64,000 bases of DNA. It comes from Altererythrobacter sp. BO-6. Lineage in GTDB: Bacteria > Pseudomonadota > Alphaproteobacteria > Sphingomonadales > Sphingomonadaceae. The DNA lies in assembly GCF_011047315.1 (NCBI RefSeq), contig NZ_CP049259.1, positions 1,054,001 through 1,118,000 of the forward strand. The letters run 5' to 3'. The translations under genes and the position numbers were made by a program. The notes beneath the pieces are model-generated. The model made no database searches and had not been told where the DNA came from. It saw only the letters and a program-made list of their open reading frames with translations. The first letter of the stretch is position 1. Each line of letters opens with the position of its first letter. This document shows, one piece after another, positions 18,180 through 27,426 of the stretch.

Positions 18180-18467
18180 TCAGCCCGCCCATTTTCCTGA
18201 AGCGGCCTTGAAGTTAAGTACCTCGATACGATCCCATACGCCTGCAGCGTGGAAAGGATCGCCCTCTATAAAATCGCGGGCCTCTTGTGCGCTCGACGCC
18301 TGGTAGATCACCAACGAGCCAGAGGCTGATCCGCTCAGGGGCCCGGCGACTGAAATCCTGTCAGCATGCGCCCTGAAATGCGCGAGGTGACCGTCGCGAT
18401 GGGTAATCCTTGCCTCATCGCTGCCCGGCCGATCGTAAGCGATGATCGCGAACAGGCTGTCACTCAC
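18180..18467 (-). CDS. YCII-domain protein
   Basis: 95 residues from a GTG at 18467 that overlaps the stop of the NmrA-type gene (GTGA). The sequence shows the ferredoxin-like YCII pattern: SLFAIIAYDRPGSDEARITH, then R-x-x-H-L-x-x-F, the paired GPLSGSASGSLVIY strand and FIEGDPFHAAGVWDRIEV. YCII proteins have a His/Asp pair and are linked to dehalogenation or small-ring chemistry in a few degradative pathways; most are uncharacterised. Coupled translation with an NAD(P)-binding partner suggests the two act on the same intermediate. Confidence 0.8.
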   Translation of the reverse strand: MSDSLFAIIAYDRPGSDEARITHRDGHLAHFRAHADRISVAGPLSGSASGSLVIYQASSAQEARDFIEGDPFHAAGVWDRIEVLNFKAASGKWAG

Positions 18468-19342
18468 AGGGCGGCTCCTTTTTCTGCTGCGACCCTCTCC
18501 ACGTAGGAGCGGTAGGTGTTTGCCGGCCGCCCGAGCAGGCACTCGAGCACCACCGAGTTCGAACGAAATCCGTGCGCATCGTAATGGCGGTTCATGATTT
18601 CCATTTGCTCGACCCTATCATCGCTGGCCCCTGCGGCACGCGCCCTGGCTTTCATCTCGTCAATCGGAACCGCGCGCGCTTCCACGGGCCTTCCGATTAC
18701 TTCCGAAATGATTGCCGCCATGTCCTCCTGACTCAGCGCTTCGGGCCCGGCCAGTTCATAGGTGCCGAAATTGTACCGATCGCTCCCGGCGACCACCGCA
18801 CAGGCGTCAGCCAGATCGGCAAGATCGACCACATTGAACTTGCGCGTCACGTCAAACGGCATCGCGTGCACGCCTTCGGACACAACTTTGGGCCAGATCG
18901 GTTCGAGGTGCTGCATGTAGCGCGATGGCTGGAGGATAGTGTGGGTCAGCCCGGAATTGATGAGCAGTTCCTCGACTTCCAGCTTGAGCCGGTGATGGCG
19001 GATGATCCGCGAAAGCGGGTGCATCACCGAATAATAGATGAAGTGCGCCACACCGGCTTTCATCGAGGCATCGATCAGCGCTAGGCTTGCCTCAAGCTCT
19101 CCGGCATACATCGGCGGGCCGATGTGCAGCACCTTGGCTGCCCCTTCGACCGCTGCCCGCAGCGTTTCAGGTGCCTCGAGATTGCCCACCGCGACTTCGC
19201 TGGCGCCCAAGTCAAGGAGCGCATCGGCCTTCGCTTCATCGCGAATGAAAACCCGCACCGGTATACTGGCCGCGGCCATGCTCTTGAGGATCGCCCGTCC
19301 AGTCCGGCCATTGGCGCCGGTCAGCAACAGGGGGCCGGTCAT
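18464..19342 (-). CDS. NmrA-like NAD(P)-binding protein
   Basis: 292 residues of an atypical short-chain dehydrogenase fold. The dinucleotide loop is LLLTGANGRTGRAILKSMA (residues 5-23), followed by RVFIRDEAKADALLDLGA and VLHIGPPMYAGELEASLALI. The SDR Tyr-x-x-x-Lys pair is not clear; IYYSVMHPLSRIIRHHRLK sits at that position, so it may be an NmrA-like sensor or a divergent reductase. It is upstream of and coupled to the YCII gene and is followed, reading leftward, by the DUF1838 gene. Role in the catabolic cluster unknown. Confidence 0.82.
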   Translation of the reverse strand: MTGPLLLTGANGRTGRAILKSMAAASIPVRVFIRDEAKADALLDLGASEVAVGNLEAPETLRAAVEGAAKVLHIGPPMYAGELEASLALIDASMKAGVAHFIYYSVMHPLSRIIRHHRLKLEVEELLINSGLTHTILQPSRYMQHLEPIWPKVVSEGVHAMPFDVTRKFNVVDLADLADACAVVAGSDRYNFGTYELAGPEALSQEDMAAIISEVIGRPVEARAVPIDEMKARARAAGASDDRVEQMEIMNRHYDAHGFRSNSVVLECLLGRPANTYRSYVERVAAEKGAAL

Positions 19343-19390
19343 GCTGCCATCCCCAACCCGAAATCATTGCCTGTTTCCATAGCCCACCCG

Positions 19391-21697
19391 TCAATTCGAA
19401 GATTTCGCCCCAGCCCCGCCATCAACCTCAATGGTCAACCGTTCCAGACGGCCGGTGAACGGGAATGGCGCATCGAAGGCATCGCTAATCCGCGATCCGC
19501 CGGTGAGCCCCATGTAAAAGGCGAAGGCTTCGCCACTATTGATCAAGTCGACCTTGGCAAGGCGCTGCTGAGCCACGAGTTCGCTTCCGATCCACATCCG
19601 CGCGGTGCCGGCAACGGGGACGCGCGATCGCCCTGCCCCCTCACAGGTCTCGCAATCGAATTCGAAGCGGAGGCGTGTGGCCCCGGTCGGCAGTGGCCGA
19701 TCGCTGACCAGGATATCGCTCTGCACCCCCTCGCGGCTTTCGAACTGCAATCGGCCATCTTTTACAAACCAGGCGAACCCCTTGTTGCGGTATCCGAAGG
19801 TCGCCAGGACGCCCTGTGCCCCTTCGTCCGGAAGACTGACTACCGCTTCCAGGGAAAAAGAGCGGGTGAAGTCGGGGATTTGCGCCCAGGGTATGCGGGC
19901 TGCACCCTGGTAATAATCGAAACGCTTTCGATTCCGCATGGCGAATGGTTTGGCGCCAGGATCCCATGCCGCGCCGCCGATCGGGTAGACACCGTTCACC
20001 GACGCCTCGCGGTCAAACAACGCCTGGAGTTCTGCCAGCTTTTCGGGGTACTTTGACGCGATGTTGCGGGCCTGGCTGAAGTCTTGTGCGACGTGGTAGA
20101 GTTCCCACCGGTCCGGATCGCCGCTGGGTGACATGAAGCCGCTCAAAGCCGAGGCCATCCAGCCCTTGTGATAGATCGCGCGACTGCCCGAGAGCTCGAA
20201 ATATTGCGTTTCATGGGCTGACGGCAGGTCTGCGCTGGCCCAGGTCGCGGCGATGCTGCGGCCATCCATCGGCTGCTGGGCAATGCCATCGATTTCCTTG
20301 GGCGGCTCGATGCCGACGACATCGTAGATCGTGGGGACGATGTCGGTCACATGCTGGAATTGCTGACGCAGCCCGCCCTGGTCCGCAATCTTTTTCGGCC
20401 AGGAAACGATCAGCGGCGCACGCAGGCCACCGAAATGCGAGGCGACGGTTTTCCAGTATTGAAACGGCGTGTTGCCCATCCAGCCCCAGCCGCCCTGATA
20501 CTGGTTGAATGGCACCATCGGGCCGCCCAGCTCGTCGATCCGCGCCAATTCCTCAGCAAGCGTCGCATCCCCGCCATAGCCCGGCAACCGTCGGCCGACC
20601 GCGCCATTATCGCCGACGATGTAGAACACCAGCGTGTTTTCGCGTCCACCCGGCGTTTCCGCGATTTCCTGCAGCAACCGCCCCACCTCATAGTCGGTAT
20701 GCGCAACGAACGCGGCATAGACTTCCATCTGGCGCGCAAACAGGCGTTGTTCGTCCTCACTCAGCGAGTCCCATGCGGGAATACGCGAAGGGCGGGGTGT
20801 CAATTCGGCATCGGGCGGGATTACGCCAAGGCGCTTTTGCCGATCGAAGATTTCCTGGCGCAACACATCCCAGCCATGGTCGAATTTGCCGCGATAGCGT
20901 TCAATCCAGTCTTTGGGGGCATGATGCGGAGTGTGCACCGCACCAGTGGCGAAATAGAGGAAATACGGTTTGTCGGGAGAATAGGACCTATGCTCCCTGA
21001 TCCAGCCAATCGCCTGATCGGTAATGTCGGTCGTAAGATGATATGCGCTGTCGGCGCTCTGATTGCCTTCGATCGCGGTGGTGTCTCGATATAGCCGGCT
21101 GGGCTCCCAGTGATTGTCCTCTGCGCCCATGAAACCGTAAAAATGTTCGAAGCCCAGGCCGGTGGGCCAGCGATCATACGGGCCTGCGCTGGTGATTTCC
21201 CATTCGGGCGTGTTGTGCCATTTGCCGAATGCTGCAGTCCGATACCCATTACCCTTGAGTACTTCAGCAACGGATGCAGTGTTTTCCTTCCAATAGGAAT
21301 TGTATCCTGGATAGCCATTGGCACCTTCGGTGATGATGCCATAGCCCACACGATGATGGTTGCGCCCGGTCAGCAGCGCAGCGCGCGTGGGCGAGCACAT
21401 CGCGGTGACATTGAAATTGTTGTAGCGCAGGCCATTCGCAGCAAGCCGGTCAAGCGCGGGCGTCTCCGCGATGCCGCCAAAGGTCGAGGTGTCGGCAAAA
21501 CCGATATCGTCGAGCAGGATGATGACGATGTTGGGTGCATCTGCCGGCGCGCTGTTCTGTCTTGGCCATGCCGGCTTCGATTCAGCCGCCGTCCGCGCTA
21601 TCGTGCCTTCGAATGGCGGATCCGCAGGCATTGCCGCCAGTGCGCCCAGCAGCGGAAAGACGACCATAATTGCTGCCAAGAAACCTGACCTCAGCAA
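19391..21697 (-). CDS. Secreted arylsulfatase (type I, formylglycine)
   Basis: About 769 residues. The frame is open from 21718, but GGAGGTGA lies six bases before a TTG at 21697, which fixes the start there and leaves a clean signal peptide (LRSGFLAAIMVVFPLLGALA). Metal-binding NIVIILLDDIGFAD opens the sulfatase domain. The modified Cys is about residue 101 in CSPTRAALLTGR, the C-x-P-x-R signature read by formylglycine-generating enzyme. Further signatures are AFGKWHN, GAVHTPHHAP and IVGDNGAVG. A beta-rich C-terminal extension of about 180 residues may bind substrate. It cleaves sulfate esters, probably in the periplasm or outside, and could supply the sulfur-free substrate of the cluster. 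Confidence 0.9.
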   Translation of the reverse strand: MLRSGFLAAIMVVFPLLGALAAMPADPPFEGTIARTAAESKPAWPRQNSAPADAPNIVIILLDDIGFADTSTFGGIAETPALDRLAANGLRYNNFNVTAMCSPTRAALLTGRNHHRVGYGIITEGANGYPGYNSYWKENTASVAEVLKGNGYRTAAFGKWHNTPEWEITSAGPYDRWPTGLGFEHFYGFMGAEDNHWEPSRLYRDTTAIEGNQSADSAYHLTTDITDQAIGWIREHRSYSPDKPYFLYFATGAVHTPHHAPKDWIERYRGKFDHGWDVLRQEIFDRQKRLGVIPPDAELTPRPSRIPAWDSLSEDEQRLFARQMEVYAAFVAHTDYEVGRLLQEIAETPGGRENTLVFYIVGDNGAVGRRLPGYGGDATLAEELARIDELGGPMVPFNQYQGGWGWMGNTPFQYWKTVASHFGGLRAPLIVSWPKKIADQGGLRQQFQHVTDIVPTIYDVVGIEPPKEIDGIAQQPMDGRSIAATWASADLPSAHETQYFELSGSRAIYHKGWMASALSGFMSPSGDPDRWELYHVAQDFSQARNIASKYPEKLAELQALFDREASVNGVYPIGGAAWDPGAKPFAMRNRKRFDYYQGAARIPWAQIPDFTRSFSLEAVVSLPDEGAQGVLATFGYRNKGFAWFVKDGRLQFESREGVQSDILVSDRPLPTGATRLRFEFDCETCEGAGRSRVPVAGTARMWIGSELVAQQRLAKVDLINSGEAFAFYMGLTGGSRISDAFDAPFPFTGRLERLTIEVDGGAGAKSSN

Positions 21698-22332
21698 ACT
21701 CTCACCTCCGACTTCCAAAGATTGACTATCGCGCCTGCCCCCAGATCACTGCAAACCGGCATACACCCGGCAAAACGAGCGCCGAGCCTCGGCGACTCCA
21801 TTGTTCGACAGCCGGAGACAATTGTTCGTCTGTAGAGGAACCCTTGGTGGATGCGCTGCACCTCAACCTTAACTCGATCCGTGCAGCGTGCCCCGCGGCG
21901 GCAGTGAAAATTTCCTTACAGTCCTGCTTGGGGCCGACGCATCATCAACTCGCTTGAGCCACATTTTTCAAATATATCCGGCTCTTAAATAAAGTTGCGG
22001 TGCAGGGGACAGCCAACCCACGCAATTTTGGGATTTTCCGGCCAAAATAGACCAATGTGCCAAATGGCACACCATCAAGGACAACTTTTCAGAGGGCGCT
22101 GACAGTTCAGCACTAACTCGTCTGCACTTTGCGTCCCAATCTCAGACGTTCGAGGTGGCCTGTAAATGACCTGAAAGCGGAATGACCGCTTTCTGGAAGC
22201 AGTCGTAGGGGCTCTAGCGGTTGAGATTGGGTGGACAGTAGCTAGCGAAATCGCCCATTCGAAGATGCAGCGCGCCTCGAAAAGCGCCTTAGCCGGTCTT
22301 CAGGGCGGAGCCGGGGAAAATCTAAGCCAGTC
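21698..22332. other. Noncoding region with palindrome, relic IS end and hairpin
   Basis: No credible gene. It contains the inverted repeat TGTGCCA-AA-TGGCACA at 22056-22071, a stretch at 22095-22129 that matches the left end of the IS6-family element at 37929 in 27 of 35 positions, and the hairpin AAAGCGG-AATGA-CCGCTTT at 22174-22192, which resembles elements at 29624 and 42880. It separates the arylsulfatase from the sucrose locus and looks like a site of past insertions. Confidence 0.55.
22056..22071. promoter_or_regulatory. 16-bp palindrome TGTGCCA-AA-TGGCACA
   Basis: Perfect seven-base arms around AA. About 360 bases upstream of the arylsulfatase start and about 260 bases beyond the LacI gene stop. 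Size and symmetry fit a protein binding site; no regulator can be named. No T-run follows, so it is not an obvious terminator. Confidence 0.35.
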
Positions 22333-23370
22333 CTAAGCCGTCTCGCGAATAACGAGTTGCGGGCGCAGTACGAGGCTCTCTGTGTCCTCGCCGCCAAGTC
22401 GCCGGATGAGCAGATCTACCAGGCCCTTCGCGCCGGCGGCGATTTCCTGCCTCACGGTGGTGAGTGCGGGCACCGTCTGGCTGGAAATCGGCAGATCGTC
22501 AAAGCCGACTATCTTCATATCGCGAGGCACCGAGACGCTGCGACCACGCAACTCCTTCAAGGTAGCAATCGCGATTGTATCGGTGGCGGCGAATATCCCG
22601 TCCACTTCCCCCGTGATCACTTGCAGGTGCTGTGCAATTTCCGCGCCCATTCTGTCAGGTGACAAATGGGTCGAGAGCACGCGAATTGGCACGCCCATCC
22701 GGTCGGCGATTTCCTTCGCGCCAGCAAAACGAGCAGCAAATTCGATCGCCTGCGTGTCTCCCAGGAACGCGAGGTCCTTGGCTCCGGCAGCAATCAGCCT
22801 TTCGGCGGCCAGCTTTCCGCCCAAGCGGTTGTCGGAACCAACCACACAGTGCCGCTGCCCTTCCTGGTGGTTTCCCCAGACGACCATGGGAAGGTACCCG
22901 TCGGCCACGTCCTCAATCCGCTCGAACTGGTCGGACTGGCCGATCACGATTAGTCCGTCGATCATGCCGGAGCCGATGAACTGGTCGAGCCAGTCCTCGT
23001 TGCGGTCGGGGATGACCCGGCGCAGCATCAGGTCATAGCCCTTCTCGGTCAGTTCATCGGCCAGGAAGCCGAGCAGCGTCATGAAGAAAGTGTCGGAAAT
23101 TTGCTGGCGGCTGTCATGTCCCAGCGGGATGGCGATCCCGATCACGCCGGTCTTCTGGCGGCGCAGCTTGCTGGCCATCTGGTTGAGCTGGAAACCGTGC
23201 TCGCGCGCCAGTGCCTGGATGCGTTCTTTCGTCTTGGCATTGACCAGCGATTTCCCAGCCAGTGCCCGCGACACGGTGCCGGGCGACACCCCCGCCAGCC
23301 TGGCAAGGTCGACGATGGTGCGCACCGGCGACCGGGCATCTTGCAGTTCGTGATCTTCGCTGGCGGACAT
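22333..23370 (-). CDS. LacI-family regulator of the sucrose locus
   Basis: 345 residues. The N-terminal HTH reads IVDLARLAGVSPGTVSRALAG (about residues 19-39) and is followed by hinge helix LNQMASKLRRQKTGVIGIA. The periplasmic-binding-like effector domain covers the rest (GMIDGLIVIGQSD, GIFAATDTIAIATL, KIVGFDDLPISS). It is the second gene of a minus-strand operon with the sugar transporter, 10 bases apart. Two identical TGCAATCGTTTGCA sites lie between this operon and the divergent receptor gene and are the expected operators. The inducer would be sucrose or a derived phosphosugar. Comparable to SuxR-type repressors. Confidence 0.92.
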   Translation of the reverse strand: MSASEDHELQDARSPVRTIVDLARLAGVSPGTVSRALAGKSLVNAKTKERIQALAREHGFQLNQMASKLRRQKTGVIGIAIPLGHDSRQQISDTFFMTLLGFLADELTEKGYDLMLRRVIPDRNEDWLDQFIGSGMIDGLIVIGQSDQFERIEDVADGYLPMVVWGNHQEGQRHCVVGSDNRLGGKLAAERLIAAGAKDLAFLGDTQAIEFAARFAGAKEIADRMGVPIRVLSTHLSPDRMGAEIAQHLQVITGEVDGIFAATDTIAIATLKELRGRSVSVPRDMKIVGFDDLPISSQTVPALTTVRQEIAAGAKGLVDLLIRRLGGEDTESLVLRPQLVIRETA

Positions 23371-23380
23371 CCGCGCTCCT

Positions 23381-24773
23381 TTAACCCGTTATCGGCTTTT
23401 GTTCACGCGGAACCCGATGTCCGGCGTCAACAAACAAGGTGGCGACGGCCCCCACCAGCATCAGTACCCCGCCCAGTACCAGTACATTGCGTGGATCGCC
23501 GCCAAGCAGCGGATTGTATATCAGCGGCATGGTCAGCGTCTGGATCAGCATCGGGATCACAATGAACATGTTGAAAATGCCCATATAGATTCCGTTACGT
23601 TCCGCCGGAATCGAGATCTGCCAGCATCACATAGGTGTTACCCATCATCCCGGCCCAGCCAATCCCGATGCCCAGCATCAGAGCAAACAGTCCCGCGGCG
23701 GTTTCGACACCGGGCAGCATCAGCATCGCCGCGCCAGAGGCGGTCAGGCAAGCGGCGTGAACCATGCGCGCGCCGAAGCGGGCGACGATCGGGATCAGCG
23801 CAAGCGCGCCAAGGAAAGCGATGAAGTTGTAGAGTGCCCCGGCTTGCTGCGTGGTTAGGGTGGCCTCCCGGAACGCCGCGCTTGAGGCGTCGCTTGTGTA
23901 ATAAAGCGCGCGACCCACTGCGAATGTGACATACTGCCAATAAGCGAACATGGCATACCATTGGCACAGCATCGCCAACGCCAGCTGGCGCATCGGCCGC
24001 GGCATCTCGCGGATTGCGTCGGCAATCTCGGATAGGGTCGCGCGGGCGGTGAGCGGCTTGCGCTCGAGCGCGGCCCTTTCTTCGTCGCTCATCGGTAATT
24101 CGGGCACCCGCCAGACTGACCACACGATGGTCGAGATGGAAAGGATTGCACCGATGATGAAGGCGATACGCACGATCACCGGGATCCCGTTGTCATCAAG
24201 CACATCGCGCGCGACGAACGAAGTGAGCAAGGTCGGTGCAAGGTACGACAGCGTCTGCGCGAGGCCGGTAAAGGCGCTCTGCGTCAGGAAGCCCGTTGAT
24301 CGCTGGTCCGCTACAAGACGATCGGCGACATAGGCACGATAGGGTTCCATCGTAATGTTGTTGCCGGCATCGAGTATCCAGAGCAGCGAAGCCGCCATCC
24401 ACAATGCACTCGAATAGGGCATGAGGAACAGGCAGATGGAGCAGATGATCGCACCGATCAGGAAATAGGGCGTTCGCCGCCCCAGCCGCGAATGGGTGCG
24501 ATCGCTCATCGCGCCCACGATCGGCTGGATGATAAGGCCGGTCATCGGGCCAGCCAGCCACAAAAGCGGCATGGTTGCCTCGTCGGCACCGAGGAAGCCA
24601 TAAATCGGGCCCATATTGGCCTGTTGCAACCCGAAGCTGAATTGAAGCCCGAAGAAGCCGACATTCATCTCGACGATTCGCAGCAGAGAAAGCCTCGGTT
24701 TTCCCGCAATTTGCATATCCAGCCATCCTCTCATCGCCGGATTTCCTCCGGCCTTGTGATCATTTCGTGACAC
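23381..24773 (-). pseudogene. MFS sugar (sucrose-type) transporter, frameshifted at about 23615
   Basis: The main segment begins at ATG 24773 and encodes some ten membrane helices with PMTGLIIQPIVGAMSDRTHS and RLGRRTPYFLIG, the loop pattern of the SuT/GPH-like sucrose and maltose porters. It stops at 23595 after VMLADLDSGGT. In the next frame the same DNA reads SIPAERNGIYMGIFNMFIV and continues to 23381 with two more helices, so one extra base near 23613-23618 breaks a transporter of about 464 residues. Downstream LacI and divergent receptor, sucrase and fructokinase indicate inner-membrane sucrose uptake. No other decay is visible. Confidence 0.85.
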
Positions 24774-24787
24774 AGAATACCCACATT

Positions 24788-24801
24788 TGCAATCGTTTGC
24801 A
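24788..24801. promoter_or_regulatory. LacI-type operator, copy 1
   Basis: TGCAATCGTTTGCA, an imperfect palindrome with the central CG and TGCAA/TTGCA arms usual for LacI-family sites. It lies in the divergent promoter region between the transporter-LacI operon and the TonB receptor. Confidence 0.75.
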
Positions 24802-24810
24802 TTTTATAGT

Positions 24811-24824
24811 TGCAATCGTTTGCA
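24811..24824. promoter_or_regulatory. LacI-type operator, copy 2
   Basis: Exact second copy of TGCAATCGTTTGCA, 23 bases after the first (about two helical turns), so two dimers could bind the same face of the DNA. It lies 63 bases before the receptor ATG. Confidence 0.75.
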
Positions 24825-24887
24825 GTCGATCTATGCATTAGTGCGGATCGTGCAGTATGGCGCGAGGCATGGAGGAGAGTGTTTGTC

Positions 24888-27347
24888 ATGAAGTTCCGTC
24901 ACGTTTTGGCTTTCGGCGTCGCGCTGAGCGCCCTTTCAACCCCGGCGCTGGCCCAAGATGCGGCACAGGCCGATAACGACACCGCCGCTGAAAATGACGC
25001 GCTCGGCTTTGACGAAATCATCGTCACCGCATCGCCGCGTCCGGCCAACAAGCTGCAATCGTCGATCTCGGTCAGTGCGCTCGGCGCCGAAGCGATTGCT
25101 GATGCCGCACCGCGCACGACCGCGGAAATCTTCCGCCAGATCCCGGGCATTCGCTCTGAATCAACCGGTGGCGATGGCAACGCCAATATCGCGGTACGCG
25201 GTTTGCCGGTCGCTTCGGGCGGCGCAAAGTTCCTGCAACTCCAGGAAGACGGCTTGCCCGTGCTGCAATTCGGCGACATCGCCTTCGGCAACGCCGATAT
25301 TTTCCTGCGCGCGGACCAAACGGTGCAGTCGATCCAGGCAGTGCGCGGCGGCTCCGCTTCCACTCTGGCGTCGAATTCGCCCGGTGGCGTGATCAACTTC
25401 ATCTCGAAGGACGGCAGCCAGGAAGGTGGTACGATCATCGGCACCCTGGGTGTCGACTATGAGGATTACCGCCTCGACTTCAACTATGGCGCGTCAATTG
25501 GCGAGAACACCCGCTTCAATATCGGCGGCTTCTGGCGCGAGGGCGAAGGCCCGCGCGATGCCGGATATAATGGCAACAGCGGCTATCAGATCAAGGCCAA
25601 CCTGACACAGGAATTCGAGAGCGGTTATGTCCGGCTCTACGCCAAGCACCTCAATGACCGCGCCATCGGGTACCTGCCGATGCCGATGCTGGTGACGGGA
25701 TCCAACTCGGATCCGAAATATCGTTCCTTCACCAACTTCAACATCCTGAAGGACACGCCGCACAGCGCGCTCTTCACCAACGTCTTCGGCCTTGATGGCA
25801 ACAACAACGGCCGCACCACCGACATCAAGGACGGGATGCATCCGCTCGTCACCTCGATTGGCCTCGAAGCCGTGTTCGAAGTGGCCGATGGCCTGACCCT
25901 GGAAGAACGCTTTCGCTGGTCGGATGTTTCGGGCCGCTTCGTCTCGCCCTTCCCGTCGGAAGTGGGCGCGGCAGGCGCAATCGGCAATTCGGTGGGTGAA
26001 CTGCTCACCGGAACCGCAGGTAGCTACAACCTCGTCTACGCCAATGGCCCCAACGCCGGACAGGCGTTCAACAATGCCAATGGCCTGCTGATGCGGACGC
26101 ACTTGTTCAACACCGAAATCAACGATTTCGGCGGCTTCAGCAATGACATCAAGCTGTCAAAGGAACTGGGCAACGCCACCCTTACTGCCGGCTTCTACAA
26201 GGCGCGCCAGAACATCGACATGGACTGGGTGTGGGACAGCTTCCTGCTTGAAGTGAATGGCAGCAATGCCGCCCTGGTCGACGTTGTCGATACTGGTACC
26301 GGCGCCACGCTCACCCGCAACGGACTCTATGCCTATGGCGTACCCTTCTGGGGGAATTGCTGCCAGCGCAGCTATGATGCCACCTATGACATCGATGCCC
26401 CCTATGTTGCGGTGGGTCTTGAATTCGACGCGCTGACCTTCGATGCCAGCCTGCGCTACGACAATGTCTCGGCACGCGGCAGCTATGCCGGCACGCTCCA
26501 GGCCACCGATTTCGACGTTGATGGCGACGGCTCAATTCAGGCGGTCGAGCAAAGCGTTTCGCTCATCAACAACGCCAACCCAAGCCCCATCAATTACGAT
26601 GTCAGTTATTGGTCGTGGTCGATCGGTGCGAATTACCAGCTGAACGACGATGCGGCAGTATTTGCGCGTGCCAGCCGTGGCGGCCGCGCCAATGCCGACC
26701 GGCTGCTGTTCGGCGTGGTCCAAGCCGATGGTTCTGTCCGCAAGGCTGACGCGATCGATTACGTCGATCAATATGAAGTCGGCGTAAAGTATCGCAGCGG
26801 AGGGCTCGGCCTGTTCGTGACCGGCTTCTATGCCGAGACGCAGGAGCAGAACTTCGAGGCCACCACGCAGCGGTTCTTCGACCGGACCTACACCGCCAAG
26901 GGGATCGAGCTCGAGGCGGCCTATCGCCGCGGCATCTTCGACCTGCGCGCCGGTGCGACCTGGACCGACGCGGAAATCTCGAAGGACAACATCACGCCGG
27001 CAAACGAAGGCAATACGCCCCGCCGCCAGGCCGATTTCGTCTACCAGATCACGCCTTCGCTCGACTTCGACGTGGCGCGGGTCGGCCTGAACCTGGTCGG
27101 CACCACCAAGGCCTATGCGCAGGACAGCAACGAGCTGGTCTTCCCGGCCTATACCCAGGTCAATGCTTTCGTGAACTTCCGCCCGGTCGACAACATCGAA
27201 TTGTCGCTCAATGCGAACAACCTGCTGAACGCCAAGGGCATCACCGAGGCCGAGGAAGGTTTGATCACGGCGGGAGTGGACAATTACATCCGCGCGCGTG
27301 CCATCAACGGCCGCACGGTTTCTGCTTCGGTCCGTTTCGACTTCTGA
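24888..27347 (+). CDS. TonB-dependent receptor of the sucrose locus
   Basis: 819 residues from ATG 24888, with GGAGGAGA upstream. Signal peptide MKFRHVLAFGVALSALSTPA ends at ALAQ. A TonB-box-like segment FDEIIVTASPR follows near residue 40, then the plug domain (FRQIPGIRSESTGG, NIAVRGLP, VRGGSASTLASNSPGGVINF). The remainder is a 22-strand beta barrel ending in SASVRFDF with the aromatic C-terminal residue needed for outer-membrane assembly. By context it takes up sucrose or small fructosides across the outer membrane, like SuxA. A strong hairpin follows the gene, so the sucrase downstream may need read-through or its own promoter. Confidence 0.9.
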   Translation: MKFRHVLAFGVALSALSTPALAQDAAQADNDTAAENDALGFDEIIVTASPRPANKLQSSISVSALGAEAIADAAPRTTAEIFRQIPGIRSESTGGDGNANIAVRGLPVASGGAKFLQLQEDGLPVLQFGDIAFGNADIFLRADQTVQSIQAVRGGSASTLASNSPGGVINFISKDGSQEGGTIIGTLGVDYEDYRLDFNYGASIGENTRFNIGGFWREGEGPRDAGYNGNSGYQIKANLTQEFESGYVRLYAKHLNDRAIGYLPMPMLVTGSNSDPKYRSFTNFNILKDTPHSALFTNVFGLDGNNNGRTTDIKDGMHPLVTSIGLEAVFEVADGLTLEERFRWSDVSGRFVSPFPSEVGAAGAIGNSVGELLTGTAGSYNLVYANGPNAGQAFNNANGLLMRTHLFNTEINDFGGFSNDIKLSKELGNATLTAGFYKARQNIDMDWVWDSFLLEVNGSNAALVDVVDTGTGATLTRNGLYAYGVPFWGNCCQRSYDATYDIDAPYVAVGLEFDALTFDASLRYDNVSARGSYAGTLQATDFDVDGDGSIQAVEQSVSLINNANPSPINYDVSYWSWSIGANYQLNDDAAVFARASRGGRANADRLLFGVVQADGSVRKADAIDYVDQYEVGVKYRSGGLGLFVTGFYAETQEQNFEATTQRFFDRTYTAKGIELEAAYRRGIFDLRAGATWTDAEISKDNITPANEGNTPRRQADFVYQITPSLDFDVARVGLNLVGTTKAYAQDSNELVFPAYTQVNAFVNFRPVDNIELSLNANNLLNAKGITEAEEGLITAGVDNYIRARAINGRTVSASVRFDF

Positions 27348-27357
27348 TGCAGGGGAC

Positions 27358-27400
27358 AAAGGGCCGGCCAGTCACTCCCTGCCGGCCGGCCCTTATCTTT
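27358..27400 (+). terminator. Hairpin after the TonB receptor
   Basis: GGGCCGGC pairs with GCCGGCCC across an inner CAG/CTG, followed by the T-rich TTATCTTTT. It sits between the receptor and the GH68 gene and probably sets lower expression of the enzymes relative to the receptor. Confidence 0.65.
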
Positions 27401-27426
27401 TCCAACTTATTGACTAGGATGTCGCC

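Noticed and set aside
23595..24773. A naturally shorter sugar transporter ending at 23595.
   Set aside because: The missing last two helices are encoded immediately downstream in the next frame with conserved continuation, so a frame break is the better explanation.
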